From: JAVBKX01 sp031553835
GTDB lineage: Bacteria > Bacteroidota > Bacteroidia > Bacteroidales > Azobacteroidaceae
DNA: 24,928 bases
NCBI GenBank assembly: GCA_031553835.1
Contig: JAVBKX010000015.1
Coordinates: forward strand, 1-24,928
Direction: 5' to 3'
The notes under the pieces were generated by a model. It was not told where the DNA came from. It made no database searches and saw nothing but the letters and a program-made list of their open reading frames with translations. The position numbers and the translations under genes are program-made. Shown in pieces: positions 15,418 to 23,793 of the stretch; positions within the stretch are counted from its first letter, which is position 1, and each line of letters opens with the position of its first letter.

Positions 15418-18400
15418 ATTATTAATATGTTTTTCAATTTTCAATTGTACATTTTGGGCCGGTAACTTTTCACTCAATCCAACGGCCTCATAAATAGCAT
15501 CTTGTATTCTTGACCGAATATTCAGCTTCATCAACTCGCGGTTGGTGCGGGAAGGATATACACGGTTTGACAAGAAAATATAAATTAACTGACTGTCGGG
15601 ATCTACCCAAAAACAAGTGCCGGTAAATCCGGTATGTCCAATCGTTGAAGCCGGCGCTAATTTGCCGGTCGGACTTTTCTTGTTATCGTTCGTGTCCGGC
15701 TTGTCAAACCCTAATCCACGTCGGCTGTGCACACTCTTGGCGGTTGTAAACAATTTAATGGTCTCTTTGCTCAAATAGTGCTTGCCGCCATATTCTCCGC
15801 CATCAAGCAACAACTGAAGCACTTTGGCTAAATCGTTTGCATTGGAAAATAAACCGGCATTGCCCGAAACTCCGCCTAAAAACGCCGCGGCTTCGTCGTC
15901 GGGATAACCAATCAGAATCTGATTTCTTAAAAATTGGTCGTTTTCAGTCGGTGCAATGCTCAACGAATCGATTCGTTGCCTTGGTTTGAACATAGTTGTA
16001 TAGGCTCCTAAATCTGCATAAAACTCTTTTTCCAGAAAAGCATCCAACGTTTGCCGGCTGATTCTTTCAACCACTTCTTTCAGTAACATGAAATTCAAAT
16101 CACTGTAAAGATACATATCTTTTTGTTTTAATGGAGATTTTATGATCTCATCCAATACAATTTTAGAAAAATTATCTTTAAGATAGAAACCCTTTGCTAC
16201 CTGCAAATTGAATCCCGGCCGCTTTTGGGAGGATACTAAACTGTCGTTGTATTTAAAATCGGTACGGGTATAAGTATTGATGTCGAATTCGGTTCTGAAT
16301 ACCAGATCTCGTTTCGAAGAATACAACTTGCCTTCATAACTGGCAGGGTCAATAGCCTGTTGATAAAACGGCAGAAACGATACCAATCCCGATTCATGAA
16401 ACAAAGCCTCTTTGATGGTAATGTCCTCTTTATTTGAGTTTTTTAGTTCCGGAATATATTGGCTCAATTTGTCGTTGATAGTGATCTTTTTACTATCCAC
16501 CAATTTCATAACGGCAAACAATGTGGCCGAAGCTTTGGTGACGGAAGCCAGGTCATAAACATCGCTTGTTTGCACCGGATGAGTGTTGGCATAATCAAAA
16601 TAACCGAATGCCTTGTTGTAAATAATAGTTCCGTTTTTAGCAACCAATATCTGGCAACCCGGATAGGCTTTTTGTTCCACCCCTTCTTTGGCAATTTGAT
16701 CGATAGCTGCAAGACGTCCGGAAGCAATGCCGGCGTCTTCCGGCAATTGATATCCTAAGCGGATCTTATTGGTACGGATACCGGTGCCCTGCGGAAAACT
16801 ATCGCCAACCATTACAGGTAAACGTCCGGTAAATGCCTGCCCTCCCATAATAGCCTGTGAAGCGGATTCTTGTGCGTATGTGCTGTTGTCAAAAGCCAAT
16901 ACGGTCGCTTGTGAAGCCGCAATTAATTTTTCATATTTCTTCACATAGTAGGGCGACATAAAGAAACTCAGTATTACTTCTTTATTTTTTGCCAATTCCT
17001 TGATTTGATTGTAACTATCTGCTTTGTTGGAATGAAAACCGCACATAATAACATCATACGATTCCAATCGTTTGAATACTTTGTTTATATCTTGTTCGGT
17101 AGAACTCTCTGAAAGATTAAAAATATCGGCTGAGGAATATTGTTGTACAACTTCCTGAAAATTAGTCTTTTTACGTTCCCCAATCGAAAGAAGAGCCATT
17201 TTTTTATTCCTTAATCCTGTAACCGGCACAACCTCTTTTTCGTTTTTTAATAATACCATCCCGTTGATATATAATTTTTTGATGAGCCATTCCGAATAAG
17301 ATGTATTAATACGACTACTTAAATTTTTAAGATTGATTGGTTGATAATTATTTAACCCTGAAATATATTTGTACGCTAAAATTTTTAAGCATTTTGCTTC
17401 GATGTCTTCAATATCGAGCGTTCCATCGCTAATGGCTTTTTTGACCGCCTCAAATTCCCGGGCAGGAAAAGCGGGGCTTAACAAAATGTCGCTTCCCGCC
17501 AATAAGGCTTGCACGCAAATACTGCCCGTACCTTTCCTGGCTGCGTTCATTACCAAAGCATCCGTAAAACATAATCCCTGGAAATTCATTCTCTTTTTCA
17601 ACAAATCGTTGACAATGACAGGCGACAAGGAAGTCGGTAAATTAGAAATACTGTCGAGCGCCGGAATAGATAAATGTCCGGTCATAATTCCCGAAAATCC
17701 GGCCTTGATAAATTGAGAAAAAGGATATAATTCTACTTCTTCCAATCGTTTGAGAGCATGTGGAATCACCGGCAAAGTGCTGTGCGAATCATCCTCCGTA
17801 TCCCCATGTCCCGGAAAATGTTTTCCAACCGCTATCACGCCTGCACTTTCCAATCCTTTGGCATAAGCAATCCCTTTTGCTGCAACCAATTGAGGATTTT
17901 CTCCAAAAGAGCGAGTGCCGATGACCGGATTGTTGGGATTGATGTTGACATCCAGTACCGGTGCAAAATTAATATGCACTCCCATGCGTTTACATTCCCG
18001 GCCAACTTCTTCTCCGTACATATAAATCAGGTCATTATCTGCGATAGCGCCCAATAACATATTGCGGGGAAATTTTGGAGTCTCTTCCAATCGCATGGAC
18101 AAACCCCATTCTCCATCAAACGAAATCAATAAAGGCACCTTGCTTTTTTGTTGGTACAAATTCGTATTCCTGGCCTGATCGGCAACAGTTCCTTTAGAAT
18201 AGAGAATACCTCCGATTTTTTGATCGGTAATATTTTTAATAATCGCCTGAGTATTGGCGGTATTCCCATTAGGATCGGCTACAATCATGAATAATTGCCC
18301 GATCCGTTCGTCAAGCGTCATTTTGTCAAAAACGGAATCAACCCATTGCTGCATTTGAGCATCATTAGCCTGCAGATACAAATTAGGCAGATTTTGGGCG

Positions 18401-18465
18401 GAAGAGAATTCTGTAAAAAATAAAAAAAGTGCTGCAAAGCAGCTATATCGTATTCTTTTAAGCAT
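14866..18465 (-). CDS. Periplasmic GH3 beta-N-acetylhexosaminidase + serine beta-lactamase-type hydrolase, fused to a CobC-like phosphatase
   Basis: A 1199-residue three-part protein from the ATG at 18465, chosen because it begins the signal peptide MLKRIRYSCFAALFLFF to FSSAQ. Domain 1 (about 30-370) is a family 3 glycosidase with the NagZ-type motif KHFPGHGDTEDDSH (215-228) and the likely nucleophile Asp302 in CFTDALVM; it should cut GlcNAc-containing peptidoglycan or glycan fragments. A GH3 C-terminal domain (about 395-570) follows. Domain 3 (about 580-990) is a class C beta-lactamase/penicillin-binding hydrolase with SVTK (Ser641, Lys644), YSD (Tyr788) and HTG (944-946). GH3-hydrolase proteins of about 1000 residues are standard in Bacteroidota. 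The unusual part is residues 1017-1199, a complete histidine phosphatase joined by a short linker. It is first in a unit with plsC and the DUF4468 gene. Confidence 0.88.
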   Translation of the reverse strand: MLKRIRYSCFAALFLFFTEFSSAQNLPNLYLQANDAQMQQWVDSVFDKMTLDERIGQLFMIVADPNGNTANTQAIIKNITDQKIGGILYSKGTVADQARNTNLYQQKSKVPLLISFDGEWGLSMRLEETPKFPRNMLLGAIADNDLIYMYGEEVGRECKRMGVHINFAPVLDVNINPNNPVIGTRSFGENPQLVAAKGIAYAKGLESAGVIAVGKHFPGHGDTEDDSHSTLPVIPHALKRLEEVELYPFSQFIKAGFSGIMTGHLSIPALDSISNLPTSLSPVIVNDLLKKRMNFQGLCFTDALVMNAARKGTGSICVQALLAGSDILLSPAFPAREFEAVKKAISDGTLDIEDIEAKCLKILAYKYISGLNNYQPINLKNLSSRINTSYSEWLIKKLYINGMVLLKNEKEVVPVTGLRNKKMALLSIGERKKTNFQEVVQQYSSADIFNLSESSTEQDINKVFKRLESYDVIMCGFHSNKADSYNQIKELAKNKEVILSFFMSPYYVKKYEKLIAASQATVLAFDNSTYAQESASQAIMGGQAFTGRLPVMVGDSFPQGTGIRTNKIRLGYQLPEDAGIASGRLAAIDQIAKEGVEQKAYPGCQILVAKNGTIIYNKAFGYFDYANTHPVQTSDVYDLASVTKASATLFAVMKLVDSKKITINDKLSQYIPELKNSNKEDITIKEALFHESGLVSFLPFYQQAIDPASYEGKLYSSKRDLVFRTEFDINTYTRTDFKYNDSLVSSQKRPGFNLQVAKGFYLKDNFSKIVLDEIIKSPLKQKDMYLYSDLNFMLLKEVVERISRQTLDAFLEKEFYADLGAYTTMFKPRQRIDSLSIAPTENDQFLRNQILIGYPDDEAAAFLGGVSGNAGLFSNANDLAKVLQLLLDGGEYGGKHYLSKETIKLFTTAKSVHSRRGLGFDKPDTNDNKKSPTGKLAPASTIGHTGFTGTCFWVDPDSQLIYIFLSNRVYPSRTNRELMKLNIRSRIQDAIYEAVGLSEKLPAQNVQLKIEKHINNMEVTLIRHTAVDVPSGVCYGFSDVPLKASFKEEAQAVLNQLKKTYDLIYTSPLSRCTQLADFCGFPDAIRDDRLKELNFGDWEMKSWMEIDKTEAAGWFSDWLNYPATRGESYAMMQKRVNAFFDDLIKLGKKAVCIFTHGGVVRLAHVYAGLCPLEESFEFPVEYGQVFQVSMPDSKTDDEH

Positions 18466-18493
18466 AAAATTCATTGTCTGGTACAAGGGTGGG

Positions 18494-18521
18494 CAAAATT
18501 ACAAAAAAAATCCTACATTTG
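18494..18521. promoter_or_regulatory. Divergent promoter elements between the GH3 fusion gene and the RecD-like helicase
   Basis: Two perfect -7 boxes face opposite ways: TAATTTTG on the minus strand (18501-18494), 29 bases before the GH3 start, and TACATTTG on the plus strand (18514-18521), 35 bases before the helicase start. Neither has a clear TTTG at -33. Confidence 0.5.
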
Positions 18522-18555
18522 TTTTCTCAATTGAAATGGCAGATGCAACTAATAT

Positions 18556-19983
18556 ATGCTTAATAATTTTTTCCTCGAACAAATAAAAAAGAATTTCCCT
18601 CATTATCCAACCGGAGAGCAAACAGAAGCATTGGAAAAATTAAGTGAATTTTTATTATCCAGGCATACCGAATCATTGTTTGTATTGAAAGGTTATGCCG
18701 GGACGGGAAAATCGTCGTTGATGGGCGCTCTGGTAAAAACCATGAGCCAATTGCAGCAAAAAACCGTCTTATTGGCGCCTACCGGACGGGCGGCCAAAGT
18801 TTTTGCATCGTACGCAGGGCAAAATGCCTATACGATTCATAAAAAAATATACAGGCAAAAAATCTTTTCCAACGAACCAACCGGATTTGTTCCTGCTGAT
18901 AATTTGCACAAGCATACACTGTTTATTGTGGACGAAGCATCGATGATTTCCAACGATGGATTTGATTCTTTTTCGTTTGGTTCCGGACGTTTGCTCGACG
19001 ATTTGGTGCATTATGTATATTCAGGCGAAGGTTGCCGGTTGCTTTTATTGGGAGATTCCGCTCAGTTGCCTCCGGTCGGACAACTCGATAGTCCGGTCTT
19101 AAATACGGATATTCTTGCCGGGTATAGCCTCGAAGTATCATCTTTCGTTCTCACACAAGTTGTAAGACAAACGGAAATGTCGGGAATATTGAAGAATGCG
19201 ACTTTGTTGCGAACGAATATTACCCGGGGAGAAGTCGAATTGTTTCCTCAGCTCATTACGCAAGGATATCCGGATGTAACGACGCTTGGGGGAGATGAAC
19301 TGATCGACGCCATTAATCAGGCATACGATCGTGATGGCATGTCCGAAACCATTCTCATTTCGCGTTCCAATAAGCGGGCTAACGTTTTTAATAATGGCAT
19401 CAGGAATCGGATCCTGTACAGGGAAGATATATTATCGTCAGGGGATATGCTGATTGTTGCCAAAAACAATTATTATTTCGGAAAAGATAATCCTGCCATG
19501 GAGTTTATTGCCAATGGCGACCTGATGGAAGTAAAACGGATCAGGAAAATGCAAGAATTATACGGCTTTCATTTTTACGATCTCACCGTGTTTTTTCCGG
19601 ATTACGACTTGGAGATGGATGTAAAAGTATTGATGGAAACCCTCTCGACCGATGCTCCGGCGCTTCCGAAAGAAATGAACGACCGGCTCTTTTATGCTAT
19701 TTTGGAAGATTATGAAGCGATTCCGGGCAAACGCGAAAAAATGAAAAAAATAAAAGAAGACCCCTTTTATAATGCCATCCAGATTAAATACGCCTATTCT
19801 GTTACCTGCCACAAGGCGCAAGGCGGTCAATGGAAAAATGTGTTCATCGACCTCTCCTATATTCCTGAAGACCACCTGGGGTTAGATTTTTACCGGTGGC
19901 TATACACAGCGTTTACACGGGCTACTGAACGAATTTTCCTGATCAATCCTCCGGCCGGCCTGCATCGCGTTTCCCATACTTAA
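18556..19983 (+). CDS. RecD/Dda-like superfamily 1 DNA helicase
   Basis: An ATP-driven 5'-3' helicase of the RecD/Dda type, 475 residues. Motifs in order are PTGEQTEAL (Q-like start, about 18-26), Walker A GYAGTGKSS (46-54), LLAPTGRAAKVF (motif Ia), Walker B VDEASMIS (125-132), LLLGDSAQLPPVG (motif III), a VRQTE segment, and near the end SVTCHKAQGGQWKNVF and YTAFTRATER (motifs V and VI; UvrD_C_2-type C-terminus). It has no N-terminal RecB-binding region and no recB or recC neighbour, so it is a stand-alone helicase rather than the exonuclease V subunit. Its precise role in repair or replication is open. It ends 51 bases before the DUF3822 gene, which has its own promoter. Confidence 0.9.
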   Translation: MLNNFFLEQIKKNFPHYPTGEQTEALEKLSEFLLSRHTESLFVLKGYAGTGKSSLMGALVKTMSQLQQKTVLLAPTGRAAKVFASYAGQNAYTIHKKIYRQKIFSNEPTGFVPADNLHKHTLFIVDEASMISNDGFDSFSFGSGRLLDDLVHYVYSGEGCRLLLLGDSAQLPPVGQLDSPVLNTDILAGYSLEVSSFVLTQVVRQTEMSGILKNATLLRTNITRGEVELFPQLITQGYPDVTTLGGDELIDAINQAYDRDGMSETILISRSNKRANVFNNGIRNRILYREDILSSGDMLIVAKNNYYFGKDNPAMEFIANGDLMEVKRIRKMQELYGFHFYDLTVFFPDYDLEMDVKVLMETLSTDAPALPKEMNDRLFYAILEDYEAIPGKREKMKKIKEDPFYNAIQIKYAYSVTCHKAQGGQWKNVFIDLSYIPEDHLGLDFYRWLYTAFTRATERIFLINPPAGLHRVSHT

Positions 19984-19995
19984 ATCTAAAAAGAT

Positions 19996-20027
19996 GTTGA
20001 AGGTAACATGTAAAATCATTACCTTTG
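19996..20027 (+). promoter_or_regulatory. Promoter of the DUF3822-rsmD pair
   Basis: GTTG (19996-19999, one off from TTTG), a 20-base spacer, then TACCTTTG (20020-20027). The -7 box ends only 7 bases before the DUF3822 ATG at 20035, so the transcript would have a leader of only a few bases, or none, unless the second ATG at 20041 is used. Confidence 0.6.
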
Positions 20028-20034
20028 CCACCCA

Positions 20035-20859
20035 ATGAAAATGAATATTCCTGAAAATATACTACATTCTCCCGAACGATACACACTGACTATCAGGGTG
20101 CATCCGGTGCAATATTCTTTTTCGTTACACAATCCGCTGGAAGATGGATCTTTTTTTTACCAAGTATTCCCTTTGGGAAAAAATACAGATCCGTTTGGTT
20201 CTTTTCAACAATTTTTTTTTGAAAACGATTGTTTTTCACAGCCTTTCCGGCAAATAAAAATGATTAATCATACGCCGGTGTTTACTTTTGTTCCGTCCTT
20301 AATTTTCAACGAACAAGACAAACAAAGTTATTTCGATTTTAATTTTTCAGAATATTCAGGAAAAATATTAACCCAGTCGCTCCATTCTCCGGCGCTCACG
20401 TTGCTGCATGTACTGCCCCAGGCAGTGTACGATTTTTTTCAACGCTCTTTTGTAGGAGTGGAGTATATCCACCATTTAGCTCCTCAAATTGCCTATTGCG
20501 GAGGAAAAAGCCGGATCGTCAATGCCAATAAAATTTATGCCAACGTGCAAGCCGCCAGCCTGGATGTCCTGGTGTTTTCCCACAATCAGTTTCTCATGGG
20601 AAATTCGTTTGAAATAAAAGACAACGGAGAATATTTGTATTACCTGTTGCTTATTTGGCAACAATTTGAATTAGATCAAACACGCGATTTTTTGTACATT
20701 ACCGGAGATGCAGGATTACGAGCTTCTCTTCTTCGAAGATTGCAGGATTTTATACGGAATGTAGTGCCGTTGAATCTTGTTCCCGAAGGACATTTTCTTC
20801 ACGTTGCCACATCCTCCGTTCCATTTGAAATGACAAGTCTTACCTTATGCGAATTATAA
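20035..20859 (+). CDS. DUF3822 family protein
   Basis: A 274-residue protein without signal peptide or membrane segment, so cytoplasmic. The features I can see are an early LTIRVHPVQYSFSL strand pair, a Phe-rich segment (SFQQFFFENDCF), TPVFTFVPSLIFNE, and a later YYLLLIWQQFELDQTRDFLYITGD block. This pattern and its position directly before rsmD match DUF3822, a Bacteroidota family of unknown function that regularly neighbours rsmD. The last 13 bases overlap the start of rsmD, suggesting translational coupling and perhaps a shared role in ribosome or RNA biology, though the latter is only inferred from the pairing. Start: ATG at 20035, with a possible alternative at 20041. Confidence 0.85.
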   Translation: MKMNIPENILHSPERYTLTIRVHPVQYSFSLHNPLEDGSFFYQVFPLGKNTDPFGSFQQFFFENDCFSQPFRQIKMINHTPVFTFVPSLIFNEQDKQSYFDFNFSEYSGKILTQSLHSPALTLLHVLPQAVYDFFQRSFVGVEYIHHLAPQIAYCGGKSRIVNANKIYANVQAASLDVLVFSHNQFLMGNSFEIKDNGEYLYYLLLIWQQFELDQTRDFLYITGDAGLRASLLRRLQDFIRNVVPLNLVPEGHFLHVATSSVPFEMTSLTLCEL

Positions 20860-21386
20860 GCGGAAAATACAAAAGCCGTCGGTTTACCGTGCCGGGCAAT
20901 TTCAAAGCTCGCCCTACCACCGATTTTGCTAAAGAAAATATCTTCAATGTCATTCGCAACCTCATGGATCTGGAGGGAGCAACGGCGCTTGATTTATTTG
21001 CCGGTACCGGAAGCATCAGTTTTGAATTAATTTCCCGTGGATGCGAAGAAGTGACTTGTGTCGAACAGGATTATACCCATCTATCCTTTATTAAAAAGGT
21101 AGAATCCGAACTGAAAAGTGGAGCATTAAAACCAGTAAAAGCCAATGTCTTTTCTTTCCTGGAGCATTGTACGGCGCAATACGATCTTATTTTTGCAGAT
21201 CCTCCTTATGCTTTAAAAGAATTGGGGACAATACCTGCATTGATTTTGTCCAAAGGATTATTAAAACCTGATGGCTTATTTATTATGGAACATCCTAAAG
21301 AATATGATTTTTCAGCATTGCCCGGATTTAATGGGCGACGGATATATGGTTCGGTGAATTTCAGTCTGTTTACAACCGCTACTTAA
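20847..21386 (+). CDS. rsmD: 16S rRNA (guanine(966)-N2)-methyltransferase
   Basis: Methylates G966 of 16S rRNA using S-adenosylmethionine, in the assembled small subunit. The 179-residue length is usual. Motifs are RIISGKYKSRR and RPTTDFAKENIFNV at the N-terminus, the SAM-binding DLFAGTGSISFELISRG (about 49-65), the acidic end of the next strand CVEQD, and the catalytic DPPY in LIFADPPYAL characteristic of N2/N6 amino methyltransferases. It overlaps the upstream DUF3822 gene by 13 bases and the convergent T9SS-domain gene by 8 bases at the stop codons. Confidence 0.95.
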   Translation: MRIISGKYKSRRFTVPGNFKARPTTDFAKENIFNVIRNLMDLEGATALDLFAGTGSISFELISRGCEEVTCVEQDYTHLSFIKKVESELKSGALKPVKANVFSFLEHCTAQYDLIFADPPYALKELGTIPALILSKGLLKPDGLFIMEHPKEYDFSALPGFNGRRIYGSVNFSLFTTAT

Positions 21387-21690
21387 TAACAACTTTCCGG
21401 ATAGTATCTTCGATCTTCAGGATATAAAGCCCCTTCGGTACATGCAAGGTGCATTCTTCTGTAGAACTTTTGATTTCAACCGATTCGATTTTTTTACCCA
21501 CAACACTGTAAACATCCAAAAATTTTCCGACTGTTGCATTTTTGATTTTTACAATATTTCCGGTAACCGTAATTTCTATATCTGCCGCATTATCATCTTG
21601 CGTATTAACTCCCTTCTTCTCTTGCGCATACAAAGAAGTCGAAAGCAACGTAAACAGCGAAAATAAAAATACAGATAAAAATTTCTTCAT
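21379..21690 (-). CDS. Small secreted protein consisting of a signal peptide and a T9SS type A sorting-like domain
   Basis: From the ATG at 21690 there are 103 residues: a signal peptide (MKKFLSVFLFSLFTLLSTS to LYAQ, about 1-23), a short acidic linker (KKGVNTQDDNAAD), then about 62 residues of beta-sandwich pattern. The latter runs VTGNIVKI, FLDVYSVVGKKIES, LHVPKGLYILKIEDT and ends KVVIK, the layout of the C-terminal sorting signal recognized by the type IX secretion system. Normally that domain trails a large cargo; here there is no cargo. It could be a remnant, a tiny exported factor or a decoy for the sorting machinery. The reading from 21705 adds five residues before the signal peptide and is less likely. 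Confidence 0.75.
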   Translation of the reverse strand: MKKFLSVFLFSLFTLLSTSLYAQEKKGVNTQDDNAADIEITVTGNIVKIKNATVGKFLDVYSVVGKKIESVEIKSSTEECTLHVPKGLYILKIEDTIRKVVIK

Positions 21691-21718
21691 GATTCGATTG
21701 TACAATACAAAGCGTTGG

Positions 21719-21750
21719 CAAAGTTACAATTAAAACAGGAAAGGAACAAT
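21719..21750 (-). promoter_or_regulatory. Promoter of the small T9SS-domain gene
   Basis: Minus strand: ATTG (21750-21747, one off from TTTG), 20 bases, TAACTTTG (21726-21719). The predicted start is about 22 bases before the ATG at 21690 and only about 8 bases upstream of 21705, which favours the shorter reading. Confidence 0.6.
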
Positions 21751-21775
21751 AACTTTAAGAAAAATATAGGGTTTT

Positions 21776-21806
21776 ATTGTAGGGATATTTTTTTTAATTA
21801 CATTTG
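21776..21806 (+). promoter_or_regulatory. Promoter of the lipoprotein-S41 protease pair
   Basis: Plus strand: ATTG (21776-21779), 19 bases, TACATTTG (21799-21806), about 23 bases of leader before the ATG at 21836. It lies back to back with the promoter of the T9SS-domain gene. Confidence 0.65.
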
Positions 21807-21835
21807 CGACAAATCATCAATAAATAAAACAACCT

Positions 21836-22279
21836 ATGAAGAGAACTTGCTTATTCTTAGCCTTAATATTTATAATGGCGTCTTGTACAAAAGAGTATTA
21901 TACAGAACCGGATACTTTTACGCTGGAATGTACCATCTATCCGGAAAACTGGGAATTGATGGATACGCCTCCTACACCTTCAGACCCGGCGGAGTCTTCG
22001 ATTTATACTTATTTTTTTTGTGATGTGGATATGCCGGAATTAACGCCTTACATATTGGAGCATGGCACAACAACCGCTTATTTAGTTTATTGGGACAATT
22101 CAACAAAAGTTCTTGCGCCGTTGCCGTTGGATGATTTTTATATGGATAATTACATGTGGACACAACAGGCTACGTGCGAATTCTCTCCAGGATCAGTGCG
22201 GTTTATTGTTAAGTATAGCGATTTTGCAATGGGCGTGGATCCCGCGGAATATTCATTTAAAGTAAAATTGATGTGGTAA
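21836..22279 (+). CDS. Small lipoprotein of unknown function
   Basis: A 147-residue lipoprotein: MKRTCLFLALIFIMASC, with lipobox Cys17. The mature part has an early DTFTLECTIYPENWEL segment, the phrase TPYILEHGTTTAYLVYWDN, then PLPLDDFY and a closing CEFSPGSVRFIVKYSD...YSFKVKLMW. The order 'hole in the sequence then ILxxGxxxxYLxxxN, then a beta-rich ending' is common in small Bacteroidota surface lipoproteins, often next to proteases, but I cannot name a family. It lies 41 bases upstream of the S41 protease lipoprotein, with no promoter between, so the two are probably cotranscribed and both membrane-anchored. It could be a partner or substrate of that protease (inference). Confidence 0.8.
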   Translation: MKRTCLFLALIFIMASCTKEYYTEPDTFTLECTIYPENWELMDTPPTPSDPAESSIYTYFFCDVDMPELTPYILEHGTTTAYLVYWDNSTKVLAPLPLDDFYMDNYMWTQQATCEFSPGSVRFIVKYSDFAMGVDPAEYSFKVKLMW

Positions 22280-22320
22280 TTATTTTATTGATTATTTAAA
22301 TATGTAGAAACCATTTGCTT

Positions 22321-23793
22321 ATGAAAACACTTAAATTGTTCGTTGTTTTATTGACATTTACCATGATCGGTATTGCTTGTAAAGACAAAGACCCAATGCC
22401 TGATTATGCAGGCGATCAGTATGCCAATCATTGGATCTATGAAAACATGTCCAACTTTTATTTATGGAATGAGCATTTGCCCGCAAAACCGGCTTATAAT
22501 GTAAGACCTGACGCCTTTTTCCAATCGCTTCTTTATAAATATAACGAACAGACCAATCCTGAAAGAGACCGCTTTTCCTGGATTGTGGAAAACTATACCG
22601 ATCTGATTAATTATCTTAATGGTATCAGCAACGATGAAATAGGTTTTGAATATTTATTATTCCCTGTAAAAAACAGCGATAAACTTCTTGGGGAAATTCA
22701 ATATGTCAAACAGAACACTCCTGCTGCTCAGGCCGGCTTAAAGCGCGGACAGTTTTTTTCGCAAATCAATGGCGTTACATTAGATGGAAATAATTATCAG
22801 ACACTATTGAGAAATATGAGTGGAAATTATCATCTCACAGTGCATGATTTGGGTTTGAAAAACGATACTTTAATCGTTCTGTCTGAAGAAACAAAATACC
22901 TGCAAACGCTGAGCCAGTATTCCGAACACCCTGTTTACCTCGATACCATATATACTATTGGTAATTCTAAAATCGGTTATTTAGTGTATAATTTTTTTGC
23001 TGATGACGAAAATGATAAAAGCTGGAATTATTTGACGGAATTACAACAAGCGCTGTCCCGTTTTTATCATCAGAATATTACCGATATCGTATTGGATTTG
23101 AGATATAACCAAGGTGGTTCGATGCATGCTGCACAGTGGCTCGCCAGCATGTTGGTGCATGAAACGGATGTCGATCAGATTTTTTTAAGTGGTAAATACA
23201 ATCAACTATTAGAATCTGCCATTCTCAAACAACGCGGACCGGATGCGCTTAATGTGCGCTTTCTCGCTCAAGACCAAAATAAATACAACAAGCCGGCCAT
23301 TCAATTTTCACTGCCGAAATTAGGAAGCAAACTAAACCATTTAATTGTATTGACCGGTTCATATACAGCTTCGGCCAGCGAATTATTAATTTGCGGCTTA
23401 CGCCCGTATAAAGATGTCACCCTGTTGGGCATGACCACTTATGGCAAAAGCGTTGGTTCTACGACCTTCTATGATGAAGACCATCCTGAGAATAAGTGGG
23501 GAATGCAGCCCATCATCACTCGTTTCTACAATGCAAGGACGGAAACTTTTAATGTAGGATTAGATCCTGATTATGTGAATGCCGATGAAGAAACATTTCC
23601 AAAGTTGGAGTTAGGAGATACCAATGAAAACATGCTCAATCAAGCCATCAACATCATTATTACGGGTAATTCATTTTTACGAAGCAGCAAGAAACCGGAA
23701 GCCTCATTTTATACCAGCAAAGCCTATTCCTCTTTCGCTACAAAACGTGGAGCGAATCAAGCAATTGTGGATTTGCCGCCAATTTCTTTTTAG
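22321..23793 (+). CDS. S41 family (C-terminal processing) protease lipoprotein
   Basis: A 490-residue serine protease of the CtpA/Prc family. I chose the ATG at 22321, which gives a clean lipoprotein signal MKTLKLFVVLLTFTMIGIAC (Cys20); an upstream TTG at 22315 adds two residues without benefit. A helical N-terminal region (30-115) precedes a PDZ domain (about 120-190, with AAQAGLKRGQFFSQINGV). The tail-specific protease domain follows, with DIVLDLRYNQGGS (256-267), the nucleophile Ser351 in TASASE and Lys376 in YGKSVGS. The 25-residue Ser-Lys spacing equals that in E. coli Prc, so the protein should be active. The C-terminal 56 bases overlap the convergent patatin gene. The target is unknown. 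Confidence 0.9.
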   Translation: MKTLKLFVVLLTFTMIGIACKDKDPMPDYAGDQYANHWIYENMSNFYLWNEHLPAKPAYNVRPDAFFQSLLYKYNEQTNPERDRFSWIVENYTDLINYLNGISNDEIGFEYLLFPVKNSDKLLGEIQYVKQNTPAAQAGLKRGQFFSQINGVTLDGNNYQTLLRNMSGNYHLTVHDLGLKNDTLIVLSEETKYLQTLSQYSEHPVYLDTIYTIGNSKIGYLVYNFFADDENDKSWNYLTELQQALSRFYHQNITDIVLDLRYNQGGSMHAAQWLASMLVHETDVDQIFLSGKYNQLLESAILKQRGPDALNVRFLAQDQNKYNKPAIQFSLPKLGSKLNHLIVLTGSYTASASELLICGLRPYKDVTLLGMTTYGKSVGSTTFYDEDHPENKWGMQPIITRFYNARTETFNVGLDPDYVNADEETFPKLELGDTNENMLNQAINIIITGNSFLRSSKKPEASFYTSKAYSSFATKRGANQAIVDLPPISF

